From assembly GCA_937873445.1 (NCBI GenBank), contig CALMWF010000010.1, positions 1 to 45,534 on the forward strand: a stretch of 45,534 nt of DNA. Reading direction: 5' to 3'. This document shows positions 8,470 through 17,631 of the stretch, one piece after another (position 1 is the stretch's first letter; every line of letters begins with the position of its first letter). A program made the position numbers and the translations under genes. The notes below the pieces were generated by a model. The model had not been told where the DNA came from. It saw only the letters and a list, made by a program, of their open reading frames with translations, and ran no database searches. The DNA comes from an uncultured Alphaproteobacteria bacterium. Its GTDB lineage: Bacteria > Pseudomonadota > Alphaproteobacteria > Rhizobiales > Aestuariivirgaceae.

Positions 8470-9381
8470 TCAGGCGATTGCCGCTCCTCCCTCGCGCTTG
8501 ATCTGCTCACCGGCATCGCGGCCCATGGCGGCGGCATCCGAAGGGGCGCCGACACGGGTGGTTTCAAAGCACTTTACCCCATCCAGCGTTAGCGCGTGAC
8601 CCCGGAAATGCAGGCGGCCCGCCCGCAGTTCCGCATGGCCGGCAATGGGGGTGCGGCACGAGCCGTCGAGGGCGGCCAGAAAGGCGCGCTCGCAAGCCAC
8701 CGCCACGGCGGATTCGTCATGGTTGATGGCAGCGAGCAGGCGGCGCACGGCGCTGGCGTCGGTTCGGGTTTCAATGCCGATGGCGCCCTGGGCCACGGCG
8801 GGCAGCATGACCTCGGTGGGCACCCGCCAGGTGATGTGCCGGGTATAGCCCAGACGGTTCAGACCGGCGCAGGCCAGGAAGGTGGCATCGGCAACGCCAT
8901 CGGCCAGTTTCTTCAACCGGGTTTCAACATTGCCGCGAAATTGCACGGGCTTCAGGTCGGGCCGCAGCCTGAGCACCTGGGCGGTGCGGCGGACGGAGGA
9001 GGAGCCGAGCACCGCGCCCTGGGGCAGATCGTCAATGGTTTTGGCAGTGGGCGACAGGAAGGCATCACGCACATCCTCGCGCGGCAGAATGGCCACCATC
9101 TCCAGCCCGTCCGGCAATTGCGCCGGCACGTCCTTCATGGAGTGGACGGCAAGATCGATGGAGCGGTCGAGCAGCGCCTCCTCGATCTCCTTGGTGAACA
9201 GGCCCTTGCCGCCGATATCGGCCAGCGGCCGGTCACGCACGCGGTCGCCGGTGGTGGAGATCACCACGATTTCAAGATCAGCCTCGGCCAGGCCATGGGC
9301 CGCCATGAGACGGCGGCGGGTTTCATGGGCCTGGGCCAGGGCCAGGGGGGAACCACGGGTTCCAATGCGCAAGCGGGTCAT
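8470..9381 (-). CDS. hemC: Hydroxymethylbilane synthase (porphobilinogen deaminase)
   Basis: This enzyme (303 residues from ATG 9381) condenses four porphobilinogens into hydroxymethylbilane. It shows the N-terminal IGTRGSPLALAQA motif, the IGGKGLFTKEIEEALL segment, SMKDVPAQLPDG, and the cofactor-binding LDGSCRTPIAGHA, whose Cys carries the dipyrromethane cofactor. An in-frame TTG at 9387 would add two residues; ATG 9381 is more likely. It is the first gene of the minus-strand heme operon and is divergent from tsaD, with 70 bases between the two start codons that must hold both promoters. Identification is secure. Confidence 0.97.
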   Translation of the reverse strand: MTRLRIGTRGSPLALAQAHETRRRLMAAHGLAEADLEIVVISTTGDRVRDRPLADIGGKGLFTKEIEEALLDRSIDLAVHSMKDVPAQLPDGLEMVAILPREDVRDAFLSPTAKTIDDLPQGAVLGSSSVRRTAQVLRLRPDLKPVQFRGNVETRLKKLADGVADATFLACAGLNRLGYTRHITWRVPTEVMLPAVAQGAIGIETRTDASAVRRLLAAINHDESAVAVACERAFLAALDGSCRTPIAGHAELRAGRLHFRGHALTLDGVKCFETTRVGAPSDAAAMGRDAGEQIKREGGAAIA

Positions 9382-9451
9382 TTGCAAAGTCTAGGGTCTC
9401 GATGCTAGAGCGGCAACCTCTATTCATTTCACCGGATTTGGCAAGCCATCC

Positions 9452-10546
9452 ATGGCCGCAGGCCCGCTCACCGTTCTTGGCATCGAAACCTCCTGCGACG
9501 AAACCGCCGCCGCGGTGGTGCGCCGCCATGGCGATGGCCGCGGCGAAATCCTGGGCCAGCGCGTGCTGTCGCAGCTGCAGGACCATGCGCCCTATGGCGG
9601 GGTGGTGCCGGAACTTGCCGCCCGCGCCCATATACAGCATCTCGACCGGCTGGTGGTCGAAGCCATGGCCGAAGCGGGCGTGGGCTTTGCCGATCTCTCC
9701 GGCGTGGCGGCCACGGCGGGGCCGGGGCTTCTGGGCGGGCTGCTGGTGGGCCTCACCTTTGCCAAGGGGGTGGCCATGGCCCAGGGCCTGCCCTTCCTTG
9801 CGGTTAATCACCTGGAAGGCCATGCGCTGACCATGCGGCTGCTCGGCCATTATCCCTTTCCCTATCTGCTGCTGCTGGTGTCCGGCGGGCACACGCAGTT
9901 CCAGATGGTGGAGGGGGTGGGGCGCTACACCCGCATCGGCACCACCATTGATGATGCGGCGGGCGAGGCCTTTGACAAGGTGGCCAAGCTTCTGGGCCTT
10001 GGCTATCCGGGCGGGCCGCAGGTGGAGGCACAGGCCCGGCGCGGCAACCCGGCACGCTTTGCCTTTCCCCGGCCGCTCAAGGGCCGCAAGGACTGCAATT
10101 TCTCCTTCTCCGGCCTGAAGACGGCGGTGCGCGAGCAGATCGAGGATCTGGGCACCCTCAGCGATCAGGATGTGGCCGATGTCTGCGCCGCCTTCGAGGC
10201 GGCGGTGGCCGAGGTGATGGCCGACCGGCTGCGCCATGCGCTGGATCAGTTCATGGCGGCGCATCCCGGCCTGTGCCGCCCGCATCTGGTGGTGGCGGGC
10301 GGGGTGGCGGCCAACCGGGCGCTGCGCCGGGTGATCGAGGATGAGGCGGCCCGGGCGGGAGCCAGTCTGGCGGCACCGCCCAATCATCTGTGCACGGATA
10401 ATGCCGCCATGATTGCCTGGGCCGGGGCCGAGCGTCTGGCGCTGGGCGAGCAGGACGGGCTCGACTTTTCAGCGCGAGCGCGCTGGCCCTTGGATCAGGT
10501 GTCGGCCCCCGTCTATGGTCATGGCAAGCTGGGAGCCAAGGCATGA
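9452..10546 (+). CDS. tsaD: tRNA N6-adenosine threonylcarbamoyltransferase TsaD
   Basis: This 364-residue ASKHA-fold enzyme transfers the threonylcarbamoyl group to A37 of ANN-decoding tRNAs, together with TsaB and TsaE, which are encoded elsewhere. Hallmarks are [13 protein letters not shown] at the N-terminus, HIQHLD, the metal-binding NHLEGH, the glycine-rich [20 protein letters not shown], and the C-terminal [12 protein letters not shown] and CTDNAAMIA. Length is normal. It opens a plus-strand operon; its stop overlaps the gpsA start (ATGA). The arrangement opposite hemC is common in alphaproteobacteria. Essential housekeeping gene; very secure call. Confidence 0.97.
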   Translation: MAAGPLTVLGIETSCDETAAAVVRRHGDGRGEILGQRVLSQLQDHAPYGGVVPELAARAHIQHLDRLVVEAMAEAGVGFADLSGVAATAGPGLLGGLLVGLTFAKGVAMAQGLPFLAVNHLEGHALTMRLLGHYPFPYLLLLVSGGHTQFQMVEGVGRYTRIGTTIDDAAGEAFDKVAKLLGLGYPGGPQVEAQARRGNPARFAFPRPLKGRKDCNFSFSGLKTAVREQIEDLGTLSDQDVADVCAAFEAAVAEVMADRLRHALDQFMAAHPGLCRPHLVVAGGVAANRALRRVIEDEAARAGASLAAPPNHLCTDNAAMIAWAGAERLALGEQDGLDFSARARWPLDQVSAPVYGHGKLGAKA

Positions 10547-11445
10547 CACGACTGGCAGTGGCAGGAGACGGCGCCTGGGGCACGGCGCTGGCCCATGTGG
10601 CGCGCAGGGCGGGCCACGAAGTGGCGCTGTGGAGCCGGGAGAAGCCCGATCCACAGGTCATAGCCGGGGCCGAAGCCATCATCATGGCGGTGCCGGCGCA
10701 GGCGCTGCGTCCGGTGTTGCAGCGGTTCGATCTCAGCCATGGTCCCCGGCTCATCATTGCCGCCAAGGGCATTGAGCAGGCCACGGGCCGCTTCATGAAT
10801 GAGGTGGCCGAGGAGGTGGCGCCCGGCATTGCCACGCTCATTCTGTCCGGCCCGTCCTTTGCCGCCGATGTGGTGAAGGGCCTGCCCACGGCGGTGACCA
10901 TGGCGGGGCCGACCTTTGCCCTGGCCAAGCAGTGGGGGGATGCGCTGTCGCTGCCGCAGTTCCGCGTCTATGCCAGTGATGATGTGCGCGGCGTTGAAAT
11001 CGGCGGCGCGCTGAAGAATGTGCTGGCCATTGCCTGCGGCATTGCCGATGGCCGCAGGCTGGGTGACAGCGCCAGAGCCGCCCTGACCACGCGCGGCTTT
11101 GCCGAACTGACGCGTTTCGGGCGGGCCCTGGGGGCGAGGGCCGAAACACTCATGGGCCTGTCGGGCCTGGGCGACCTGCTGCTCACCTGTTCCAGCCGCC
11201 AGTCACGCAATTATTCCTTCGGCTTTGCCATTGGCGAGGGGCAGACGGCGGCGCAGGCCATGGCCGCGGCGCGCGGCGTGGTGGAGGGGGCCTTCACGGC
11301 GGCCATTGCCGTCAAGATCGCCCATGACAAGGGCGTTGACATGCCCATTGCCGAGGCGGTTGATGCCATCATCAACCGGGGTTCCGACCCGGAGACAGAA
11401 ATCGCCCGCCTGCTGGCCAGGCCGTCGGGTGCCGAACATCGCTGA
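10543..11445 (+). CDS. gpsA: Glycerol-3-phosphate dehydrogenase [NAD(P)+]
   Basis: This 300-residue cytoplasmic enzyme reduces dihydroxyacetone phosphate to sn-glycerol-3-phosphate for phospholipid synthesis. The N-terminal Rossmann motif is [11 protein letters not shown] (the usual form is GAGSWGTALA, so one residue differs). The catalytic region has [17 protein letters not shown], and the C-terminal domain has [10 protein letters not shown] and EGAFTAAI. It overlaps tsaD by 4 bases and is followed 7 bases later by the YciI gene. Length is slightly short of the typical 330 but all domains are present. Confidence 0.96.
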   Translation: MTRLAVAGDGAWGTALAHVARRAGHEVALWSREKPDPQVIAGAEAIIMAVPAQALRPVLQRFDLSHGPRLIIAAKGIEQATGRFMNEVAEEVAPGIATLILSGPSFAADVVKGLPTAVTMAGPTFALAKQWGDALSLPQFRVYASDDVRGVEIGGALKNVLAIACGIADGRRLGDSARAALTTRGFAELTRFGRALGARAETLMGLSGLGDLLLTCSSRQSRNYSFGFAIGEGQTAAQAMAAARGVVEGAFTAAIAVKIAHDKGVDMPIAEAVDAIINRGSDPETEIARLLARPSGAEHR

Positions 11446-11452
11446 GGAGATC

Positions 11453-11746
11453 ATGGCCTATTTCGTTCTGCTGTGCACCGACAAGCCCCACCATCAGGAA
11501 ATGCGCCTGGCGGTGCGGCCCGACCATCTCGCCTATCTCATGGATTTTTCCGAAAGCGTGAAGGCGGCGGGGCCGTTTCTCGATGACAAGGGCGGCATGG
11601 TGGGGTCGATGCTGATCATCAATGTGGATGACCGCGCCCAGGCCGAACAGTTTGCCGCCGGCGACCCCTATGCCAAGGCGGGGCTGTTTTCCAGGGTGGA
11701 CATCCGGCCGTGGAAATGGGTGATCGGCGAGCCGGGAGTGGCGTGA
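11453..11746 (+). CDS. YciI-family protein
   Basis: This 97-residue protein has the ferredoxin-like alpha/beta fold of the YciI family: MAYFVLLCTDKPHHQEMRLA at the start, the conserved RPDHLAYL His and the SMLIINVDDRAQAEQFAAGDPYAKAGLF segment ending in the characteristic DP-[YF]-xxAGL. Members are small enzymes or accessory proteins related to dehydrochlorinase LinF/TftG, but most lack an assigned reaction. ATG 11453 follows GAGGAGATC, a good ribosome site. The stop overlaps the start of the EVE gene (TGATG), and it sits between gpsA and EVE in the tsaD operon, a frequently conserved position. Confidence 0.92.
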   Translation: MAYFVLLCTDKPHHQEMRLAVRPDHLAYLMDFSESVKAAGPFLDDKGGMVGSMLIINVDDRAQAEQFAAGDPYAKAGLFSRVDIRPWKWVIGEPGVA

Positions 11747-12195
11747 TGGCCTATTGGCTGTTCAAATCGGAACCGGCCACCTGGAGCTGGAGCCAGCAGA
11801 AGGACAGGGGCCGGGCCGGGGAAGCCTGGACGGGGGTGCGCAACTATCAGGCGCGCAACCACATGCGGGCCATGAAGCTGGGCGACAAGGGCTTCTTCTA
11901 TCACTCCAATGACGGCAGGGAGATTGTCGGCATTGTCGAGGTGTGTGCGCTGGCCCACCCCGACCCCACGGTGAAGAAGACCGACAAGGGCGAATGGGAC
12001 TGTGTGGACCTGCGCGCCCTTCAGGATGTGGCCAGGCCCGTGACGCTGGAGGCGATCAAGGCCGAAGCCCGGCTCAAGGACATGGTGCTGGTCACCAATT
12101 CGCGCCTGTCGGTGCAGCCGGTGACGGCGGCGGAATGGGCGGTCATCTGTGACATGGGCGGGGTCAGGCGCCCGCCGCGCCTCAGCGATGGCTGA
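11746..12195 (+). CDS. EVE-domain protein
   Basis: This 149-residue PUA-like EVE-domain protein has the hallmark start MAYWLFKSEP, the WTGVRNYQARNHMRAMKLGD segment (binding pocket for modified bases), GFFYHSN and GIVEV. EVE proteins bind modified nucleobases in DNA or RNA; in many proteobacteria a stand-alone copy is linked to tsaD-gpsA-YciI as here. Start and stop overlap both neighbours, so translation is coupled. The specific ligand is not known; a link to tRNA modification through tsaD is inference. Confidence 0.93.
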   Translation: MAYWLFKSEPATWSWSQQKDRGRAGEAWTGVRNYQARNHMRAMKLGDKGFFYHSNDGREIVGIVEVCALAHPDPTVKKTDKGEWDCVDLRALQDVARPVTLEAIKAEARLKDMVLVTNSRLSVQPVTAAEWAVICDMGGVRRPPRLSDG

Positions 12196-12844
12196 GATCG
12201 TCGACCGCGTCCGCTTCATCCGCACGCATACGGAAATCCTGTGCCCGCCGCTGGTGCCGGAGGTGAGGCTGCATCTGGCCCATGAGGCGGTGCCGCTGTG
12301 GCAGAAGACCGAGGAAGAACTGGGCGAAATGGGCCTGCCGCCGCCCTTCTGGGCCTTTGCCTGGGCGGGCGGGCAGGCGCTGGCCCGGCATGTGCTGGAT
12401 CACAAGGATCTGGTGCGGGGCAGGCGCGTCATTGATCTGGCCTCGGGGTCGGGTCTGGTGGGCATCGCCGCCAGGAAGGCCGGGGCGGCCGCGGTGGTGG
12501 CGGCGGATATTGACGGCTTTGCCCTGACGGCGATGGCGCTCAACGCGGCGCTGAATGACGTGGCGCTGGTGGTCACCGGCGACAACCTGCTTGCGGCGCC
12601 GCCGCCTGCGGCCGATGTCATTCTGGTGGGCGACCTGTTTTATGAGAAGGCGCTGGCCGAGCAGGTGTGGGAGTGGCTGATGGCGGCGCGCAAGGACGGG
12701 GCCGCCATTCTGATCGGCGATCCGGGCCGGAGCTATCTGCCGCGGGCGCGCCTTGACCGGCTGGCCGACTATGCCGTGCCGGTGAGCCGCGACCTTGAGG
12801 ACGCCGAGATCAAGCACACGGCGGTGTGGACCCCCTTGGCCTGA
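12188..12844 (+). CDS. Class I SAM methyltransferase, ETF-beta lysine methyltransferase-like
   Basis: This 218-residue cytoplasmic methyltransferase carries [20 protein letters not shown], motif [16 protein letters not shown], the acidic motif AADID and the post-II motif VGDLFYEK. The PFWAFAW-GG and D-x-FYE pattern matches the ETFBKMT/METTL20 group, whose bacterial members trimethylate lysines of the electron-transfer flavoprotein beta subunit. ATG 12188 overlaps the EVE gene by 8 bases and gives the natural N-terminus; a longer open frame from 12149 only reads over EVE. It is the last gene of the tsaD operon. Etf genes are not in the window, so the substrate is inferred. Confidence 0.85.
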   Translation: MAEIVDRVRFIRTHTEILCPPLVPEVRLHLAHEAVPLWQKTEEELGEMGLPPPFWAFAWAGGQALARHVLDHKDLVRGRRVIDLASGSGLVGIAARKAGAAAVVAADIDGFALTAMALNAALNDVALVVTGDNLLAAPPPAADVILVGDLFYEKALAEQVWEWLMAARKDGAAILIGDPGRSYLPRARLDRLADYAVPVSRDLEDAEIKHTAVWTPLA

Positions 12845-12953
12845 TCGCGGCCGGTCATTAGACAGGAGTCGGATAATCCTCCCCCTTGCGTCAAGGCACC
12901 CAAAGGCGCTTCAATCGGGCCAAGCAAGAGCAAACCCAGTGGGAGGACGACGC

Positions 12954-14897
12954 ATGTCCGAGAAAGTCTATCCGGTTTCGGCGAAATGGAAGAAGACGGC
13001 CTATGTCGATGACGCGGCCTACCAGCGCATGTATGCCGAATCGGTCAACAAGCCCGAGGTGTTCTGGGCCAAGCAGGCCAAGCGTCTCGACTGGTTCAAG
13101 ACGCCGAAGAAGATCAAGAACGTCACCTACGGCTACCCCAAGGTGTCCATCAAGTGGTATGAGGACGGCGTTCTCAACGTCGCCTACAACTGCATCGACC
13201 GCCACCTGAAGAAGCGCGGCAACCAGACCGCCATCATCTGGGAAGGCGACAATCCCTACGACGACAAGAAGATCACCTACAACGAACTGCACGAACAGGT
13301 GTGCAGGTTCGCCAATGTGCTGAAGAAGAACGGCGTCAAGAAGGGTGACTGCGTCACCATCTATCTGCCGATGATTCCGGAAGCGGCCTATGCCATGCTG
13401 GCCTGCGCCCGCATCGGTGCCGTCCATTCCATCGTGTTCGGCGGCTTCTCGCCCGATTCACTGGCGGGCCGCATCAACGACGCCAATTCCAAGCTCATCA
13501 TCACCGCCGACGAGGGCCTGCGCGGCGGCCGCAAGGTGCCGCTGAAGCATAACTGCGACGAGGCGCTGAAGCGCTGCGCCGGCAATGAAAAGGTGCTGGT
13601 GGTGCGCCGCACCGGTGCGCCCATCACCATGTATCCCAACCGCGACATCTGGTATCACGAGGAATTCGCCAAGGTGGATGCGGTGTGCAAGCCGGAGAAG
13701 ATGAAGGCGGAAGACCCGCTGTTCATTCTCTACACCTCCGGTTCCACCGGCAAGCCCAAGGGCGTTCTTCACACCACCGGCGGCTATCTGGTCTATGCGT
13801 CGATGACGCATCAGTATGTCTTCGACTACAAGGACGGCGACATCTACTGGTGCACGGCGGATGTGGGCTGGGTCACCGGCCACAGCTACATCGTCTATGG
13901 GCCTCTGGCCAATGGCGCCACCACGCTGATGTTTGAAGGCGTGCCCAACTACCCCACGGCGTCGCGCTTCTGGGAAGTGATCGACAAGCACAAGGTCAAC
14001 ATCTTCTACACCGCGCCCACGGCCATCCGCGCCCTCATGAGCTCGGGCGAGGAACTGGTGCGCAAGTCGTCGCGCAAGTCGCTGAAGCTTCTGGGCTCGG
14101 TGGGTGAGCCCATCAATCCGGAGGCCTGGGAATGGTATCACCGGGTGGTGGGCGACGACCGCTGCCCCATCGTGGACACCTGGTGGCAGACGGAAACCGG
14201 CGGCATTCTGATCACGCCGCTGCCGGGCGCCACCAAGCTGAAGCCCGGTTCGGCCACCCGGCCCTTCTTCGGGGTGAAGCCCGCGCTGGTGGATGACAAG
14301 GGCACCATCATCGAGGGTGCGGCCAACGGCAATCTAGTCATTCTCGACTCGTGGCCGGGCCAGATGCGCACCGTGTTCGGCGATCATGACCGCTTCGTGC
14401 AGACCTATTTCTCCACCTACAAGGGCATGTATTTCACCGGTGACGGCTGCCGCCGCGACGCTGACGGCTATTACTGGATCACCGGCCGTGTTGACGACGT
14501 GATCAACGTGTCCGGCCACCGTCTGGGCACGGCGGAAATCGAATCCGCGCTGGTGGCCCACCCCAAGGTATCGGAAGCCGCCGTGGTGGGCTATCCGCAC
14601 GACCTCAAGGGCCAGGGCATCTATTGCTATGTGTCGCTGATGGATGGCGAGGAAGGCACGGAAGAGCTGAAGAAGGATCTGGTGGCCCATGTCCGCAAGG
14701 AGATCGGCCCCCTGGCCACGCCGGACAAGATCCACTTTGCCCCCGGCCTGCCCAAGACCCGTTCCGGCAAGATCATGCGCCGCATTCTGCGCAAGATCGC
14801 CGAGGACGATTTTGCCGCGCTGGGCGACACCTCGACGCTGGCCGATCCGTCGGTGGTGGACGACCTCATCGAGCACCGCCAGAACAAGCGGCTCTAG
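12954..14897 (+). CDS. acsA: Acetyl-CoA synthetase (AMP-forming)
   Basis: This 647-residue cytoplasmic enzyme activates acetate to acetyl-CoA through acetyl-AMP. It has the adenylation motif [20 protein letters not shown], the core [11 protein letters not shown], the hinge [21 protein letters not shown] and the C-terminal [14 protein letters not shown], whose lysine (the second K, after SG) is the site of regulatory acetylation in this family. ATG 12954 follows GGGAGGA at the right distance; the earlier open frame has no support. Full length for the family. It is monocistronic, with a strong terminator 19 bases after the stop. Confidence 0.98.
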   Translation: MSEKVYPVSAKWKKTAYVDDAAYQRMYAESVNKPEVFWAKQAKRLDWFKTPKKIKNVTYGYPKVSIKWYEDGVLNVAYNCIDRHLKKRGNQTAIIWEGDNPYDDKKITYNELHEQVCRFANVLKKNGVKKGDCVTIYLPMIPEAAYAMLACARIGAVHSIVFGGFSPDSLAGRINDANSKLIITADEGLRGGRKVPLKHNCDEALKRCAGNEKVLVVRRTGAPITMYPNRDIWYHEEFAKVDAVCKPEKMKAEDPLFILYTSGSTGKPKGVLHTTGGYLVYASMTHQYVFDYKDGDIYWCTADVGWVTGHSYIVYGPLANGATTLMFEGVPNYPTASRFWEVIDKHKVNIFYTAPTAIRALMSSGEELVRKSSRKSLKLLGSVGEPINPEAWEWYHRVVGDDRCPIVDTWWQTETGGILITPLPGATKLKPGSATRPFFGVKPALVDDKGTIIEGAANGNLVILDSWPGQMRTVFGDHDRFVQTYFSTYKGMYFTGDGCRRDADGYYWITGRVDDVINVSGHRLGTAEIESALVAHPKVSEAAVVGYPHDLKGQGIYCYVSLMDGEEGTEELKKDLVAHVRKEIGPLATPDKIHFAPGLPKTRSGKIMRRILRKIAEDDFAALGDTSTLADPSVVDDLIEHRQNKRL

Positions 14898-14915
14898 TTT
14901 ATTCACTTCGGCATG

Positions 14916-14950
14916 GGCGGCCCGGACAGTCTCCGGGCCGCCTTTTTTTT
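14916..14950 (+). terminator. Intrinsic terminator after acsA
   Basis: A perfect 10-base-pair stem (GGCGGCCCGG at 14916-14925 with CCGGGCCGCC at 14933-14942) encloses a 7-base loop and runs into eight consecutive T residues. It is a textbook Rho-independent terminator and insulates acsA from the transpeptidase genes. Confidence 0.93.
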
Positions 14951-14978
14951 GCCAAGAGCGGGCGGTTAATGCGGCGTC

Positions 14979-15539
14979 ATGAACACGCTGTCCCGCCGCC
15001 GTCTTCTGGTTACCGCTGCCGCCACCCTGGCGACGGCGACCCCGGCGCTGGCGGTGAGCAAGGGCAAAAAGCACCAGCCCTATTACGGGGCGGAGATGGT
15101 TCACTTTGCCTCGCCCGAGCGGCCCGGCACCATCATTGTCAACACCGGCGAGAAGGCGCTCTATCACCTCATCGCCGAGGGCGTGGCCATGCGCTATGGC
15201 GTGGCCGTGGGCAAGGCAGGCTTCGACTGGGCGGGCATTGCCAAGATCGGGCGCAAGGTGGAATGGCCGGTGTGGACGCCGCCGCGCAGCATGATTGCCC
15301 GCAAGCCGGAACTGGCGCGCTGGGCCGGGGGCATGCCGGGCGGGCCGGAAAATCCGCTGGGGGCCAGGGCCATCTATCTGTTTGCCGGCGGGCGCGACAC
15401 GCTGTTCCGCATTCATGGCACCAATGAGCCGTGGTCCATCGGCCAGGCGGCCTCGTCGGGCTGCATCCGCATGCTGAACAACGAGGTGACGGCGCTGTAT
15501 GACGAGGTCCGCCTCGGCGATAAGGTGATTGTGATTTAA
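14979..15539 (+). CDS. L,D-transpeptidase (YkuD domain), first of a tandem pair
   Basis: This 186-residue exported enzyme has a signal with an Arg cluster, SRRRLLVTAAATLATATPALA, possibly Tat-type. The YkuD domain follows, with a conserved GTIIVNTGEKALYHL strand region, the MPGGPENPLGARAIYLF core and the catalytic HGTN...SSGCIRM with Cys162. Such enzymes form 3-3 peptidoglycan crosslinks or attach proteins to peptidoglycan in the periplasm. The gene lies 29 bases beyond the acsA terminator and 74 bases before a paralogue with the same motifs, evidently from tandem duplication. Confidence 0.93.
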   Translation: MNTLSRRRLLVTAAATLATATPALAVSKGKKHQPYYGAEMVHFASPERPGTIIVNTGEKALYHLIAEGVAMRYGVAVGKAGFDWAGIAKIGRKVEWPVWTPPRSMIARKPELARWAGGMPGGPENPLGARAIYLFAGGRDTLFRIHGTNEPWSIGQAASSGCIRMLNNEVTALYDEVRLGDKVIVI

Positions 15540-15613
15540 CCGATCCGGCGCCTCCCCCTTGCGCGCGCCTGCAGCCCCGGCTAGCAAACCGCCTGGCACA
15601 TTGGGGTGGCGGA

Positions 15614-16288
15614 ATGAACAGACGGCGGGTTTTCGGTTTTCTGGCGGGATTGCTGGGCAGTGTTGCGGCCACAGAGCCGGCGTCGGCAGCGGGCGGCTGG
15701 CTGTTTGGCTCAGACTATCCGCCGGTGCGGCCGCACCGGCCGCTGAAGCCGCGCCGACGCTATGTGGCGGCCCCTAAGAAGGCCAAGACCACCAAGGCCA
15801 AGACGGCGCGCACGCGCCGTGCACCCGCCTATGCCGGGCGCCGGGTGGTGCCCTTCACCAGTGGCGAAAAGCCCGGCACCATCATCATCCGCACCGCCGA
15901 GCGGGCGCTCTATCAGGTCATGCCGGGCGGCAAGGCCATGCGCTATCTGGTGGCGGTGGGACGCGACGGTTTTTCCTGGTCGGGCACGGCCCGGGTGGGC
16001 ATGAAGCGCGAATGGCCGGTGTGGACGCCGCCGCCGGAGATGATCGACCGCGAGCCGAAATACGCCAAATGGGCCGAAGGCATGCCGGGCGGCCCGAAAA
16101 ATCCGCTGGGGGCGCGGGCCATGTATCTCTACAACAAGCGTGGCGACACGGGCTTTCGCATTCACGGCACCAACAGTCCCTCATCCATCGGCCATGCCGC
16201 CTCGTCGGGCTGCATCCGCATGCTCAACAATGAGGTGATTGCGCTTTATGCGGCGACACCGCGCGGCACCAAGGTGATCGTGCAGTAA
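15614..16288 (+). CDS. L,D-transpeptidase (YkuD domain), second of a tandem pair
   Basis: This 224-residue exported enzyme is closely related to the preceding one. The signal peptide is MNRRRVFGFLAGLLGSVAAT followed by EPASA. It differs by a basic, proline-rich linker (about residues 38-70, rich in KAKT and RAPAY) between signal and domain. The YkuD domain repeats GTIIIRTAERALYQV, MPGGPKNPLGARAMYLYNK and HGTNSPSSIGHAASSGCIRM with catalytic Cys200. It shares direction with the first copy, with 74 bases between them. The linker could associate it with the wall or membrane surface. Convergent with the extensin-like gene, 11 bases away. Confidence 0.93.
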   Translation: MNRRRVFGFLAGLLGSVAATEPASAAGGWLFGSDYPPVRPHRPLKPRRRYVAAPKKAKTTKAKTARTRRAPAYAGRRVVPFTSGEKPGTIIIRTAERALYQVMPGGKAMRYLVAVGRDGFSWSGTARVGMKREWPVWTPPPEMIDREPKYAKWAEGMPGGPKNPLGARAMYLYNKRGDTGFRIHGTNSPSSIGHAASSGCIRMLNNEVIALYAATPRGTKVIVQ

Positions 16289-16299
16289 CGGCTCCTTGT

Positions 16300-16995
16300 T
16301 CACCGGCAGGTGTGGAACAGGCCCATGTCGAGATGGAAATGGTCGGCGTGGTCGGCGTTGTAGTCCGGTGACAGGGTGGTGTTGAACAGGCGGCAGGCAC
16401 CCTCGCGCACCTCGCGCAGAAAGCCCCGCGCATCGGCCGCACCGTTCCAGTCCTTCTTCAGGCTTATCAGCCGGCCGTTGCCCAGACGGAAGCCAGCCAG
16501 ATCAATGGCATTGGCGGTGGCGTGTTCCGACATCCGCCATGACCCGGCAATGGTGCGGCAGGAATAGCTGCCGAAGTGGGCGATGGTGGCAACCCCGCTG
16601 TTGAAGTGGAGGCGGGCGGCCGGCTGGATGACATGGCGCTCCAGCAGAAAAAGCCTGAGGGCAATGGTGCAGTTCATCTCTTCGGGGCGAAGCTTGGCCT
16701 CGGACAGGCCGGAGATGGTGACGGTGTGATCGCGGCTGCAACCGGGCGGGTCGGCGCGGCCCGGCATGAGCCGAAAGGCCGTGGCGCGGGCCAGGGCCGC
16801 GCGGCACAGCGGCCCATCCCTGTCGGCCAGCCACAGCTTGGCATCGGTGACGGGGTTCAGAGCTTCGCTGGGGTCAAGCGGCTCGAAGGGATTGTATCGG
16901 TCGGGCAGAACCCTGGTTTTTGCCGCCCAGACCAGCGCCAGCCCCGCCGCCAGCGCCAGAATCAGCGCACCCCCTGCCAGCCGCCCCCGCGCCAT
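16300..16995 (-). CDS. Extensin-like domain protein
   Basis: This 231-residue protein has an N-terminal membrane anchor or uncleaved signal (LAGGALILALAAGLALVWAA, residues 6-25). The Cys-rich extensin-like C-terminal domain of proteobacteria follows, with CTIALRLFLLERHV, SYSCRTIAGS, MSEHATANAIDLAGFRL and a closing HADHFHLDMGLFH. The SEHATANAID and DHFHLD pattern recalls zinc D,D-peptidases of the VanY/MepA class, so a peptidoglycan role fits the neighbouring L,D-transpeptidases; that is inference. Its start is 4 bases after the trxC stop, so the two are co-transcribed. Confidence 0.85.
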   Translation of the reverse strand: MARGRLAGGALILALAAGLALVWAAKTRVLPDRYNPFEPLDPSEALNPVTDAKLWLADRDGPLCRAALARATAFRLMPGRADPPGCSRDHTVTISGLSEAKLRPEEMNCTIALRLFLLERHVIQPAARLHFNSGVATIAHFGSYSCRTIAGSWRMSEHATANAIDLAGFRLGNGRLISLKKDWNGAADARGFLREVREGACRLFNTTLSPDYNADHADHFHLDMGLFHTCR

Positions 16996-16998
16996 GGC

Positions 16999-17442
16999 CT
17001 AGTCGCGCAGGGTTTCGCGCACCCACTGGATGATATGGCCCGCGGGCAGCGCACCAGACTGGCGGGCCACCTCCTTGCCCTGGTGAAACAGCACGAGGGT
17101 GGGGATGGACATGATGTTGTAACGGGTGGCTACCTGCTGGGCGGCCTCGGTGTCGAGCTTTGCCATGCGCACCTCAGGCTCGAGCTGGGCGGTGGCCTTG
17201 GCGAACTCCGGCGCCATCATGCGGCACGGGCCGCACCAGGCTGCCCAGAAGTCCACCAGCACCGGAATGTCATTGCGGCTGATGTGCTTGTCAAAGGTCT
17301 GATCGGTCAGGGCCAGCGGTTCAGCAGAAAAGAGCGGCGCATGGCATTTGCCGCATTTTGCCTCCCCCGCCGGGCGGCCTTCCGGCACCCGGTTGGTGGC
17401 ATCACAGGCGGGGCAGACAATTTGCGTGGCGGTATCGGTCAT
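16999..17442 (-). CDS. trxC: Thioredoxin 2 (TrxC type, zinc-binding)
   Basis: This 147-residue cytoplasmic thioredoxin has the N-terminal zinc-binding segment of TrxC (CPAC at residues 10-13 and CGKC at 30-33) followed by a thioredoxin fold with active site WCGPC and the cis-proline motif SIPTLVLF. It reduces protein disulfides and participates in oxidative stress defence. An in-frame extension upstream to 17565 exists, but ATG 17442 gives the family's normal N-terminus (MTDTATQIVCPAC). It starts divergently from sdhC, with 189 bases between. The region just upstream contains four short direct repeats. Confidence 0.93.
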   Translation of the reverse strand: MTDTATQIVCPACDATNRVPEGRPAGEAKCGKCHAPLFSAEPLALTDQTFDKHISRNDIPVLVDFWAAWCGPCRMMAPEFAKATAQLEPEVRMAKLDTEAAQQVATRYNIMSIPTLVLFHQGKEVARQSGALPAGHIIQWVRETLRD

Positions 17443-17493
17443 GGTGTTTCCAGAGGCGTTTCCAGGGGCGATTTCCCTCATATGGGCGTTTCC
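17443..17493. repeat. Four imperfect direct repeats (GGYG-TTTCC) upstream of trxC
   Basis: GGTGTTTCC (17443), GGCGTTTCC (17455), GGCGATTTCC (17467) and GGCGTTTCC (17485) occur with 12, 12 and 18 base periods in the trxC-sdhC intergenic region, the first abutting the trxC start codon. They could be tandem regulator sites or a decayed repeat; no regulator is identified. Confidence 0.5.
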
Positions 17494-17631
17494 CGGGCTG
17501 TTCACAATGGGGCGAGCACTGATGATTTTCCATGCATCCACAGTATGATGGATGAGGCTTGCCATGCTTTCGGCCTATTTGCATAGTGCGGCGCAACAGA
17601 TAAAACGGACCCTCTCAACCGGGAAACCACC

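Noticed and set aside
9323-10387. 354-codon minus-strand frame across tsaD
   Set aside because: It is antisense to tsaD, whose protein has all family motifs.
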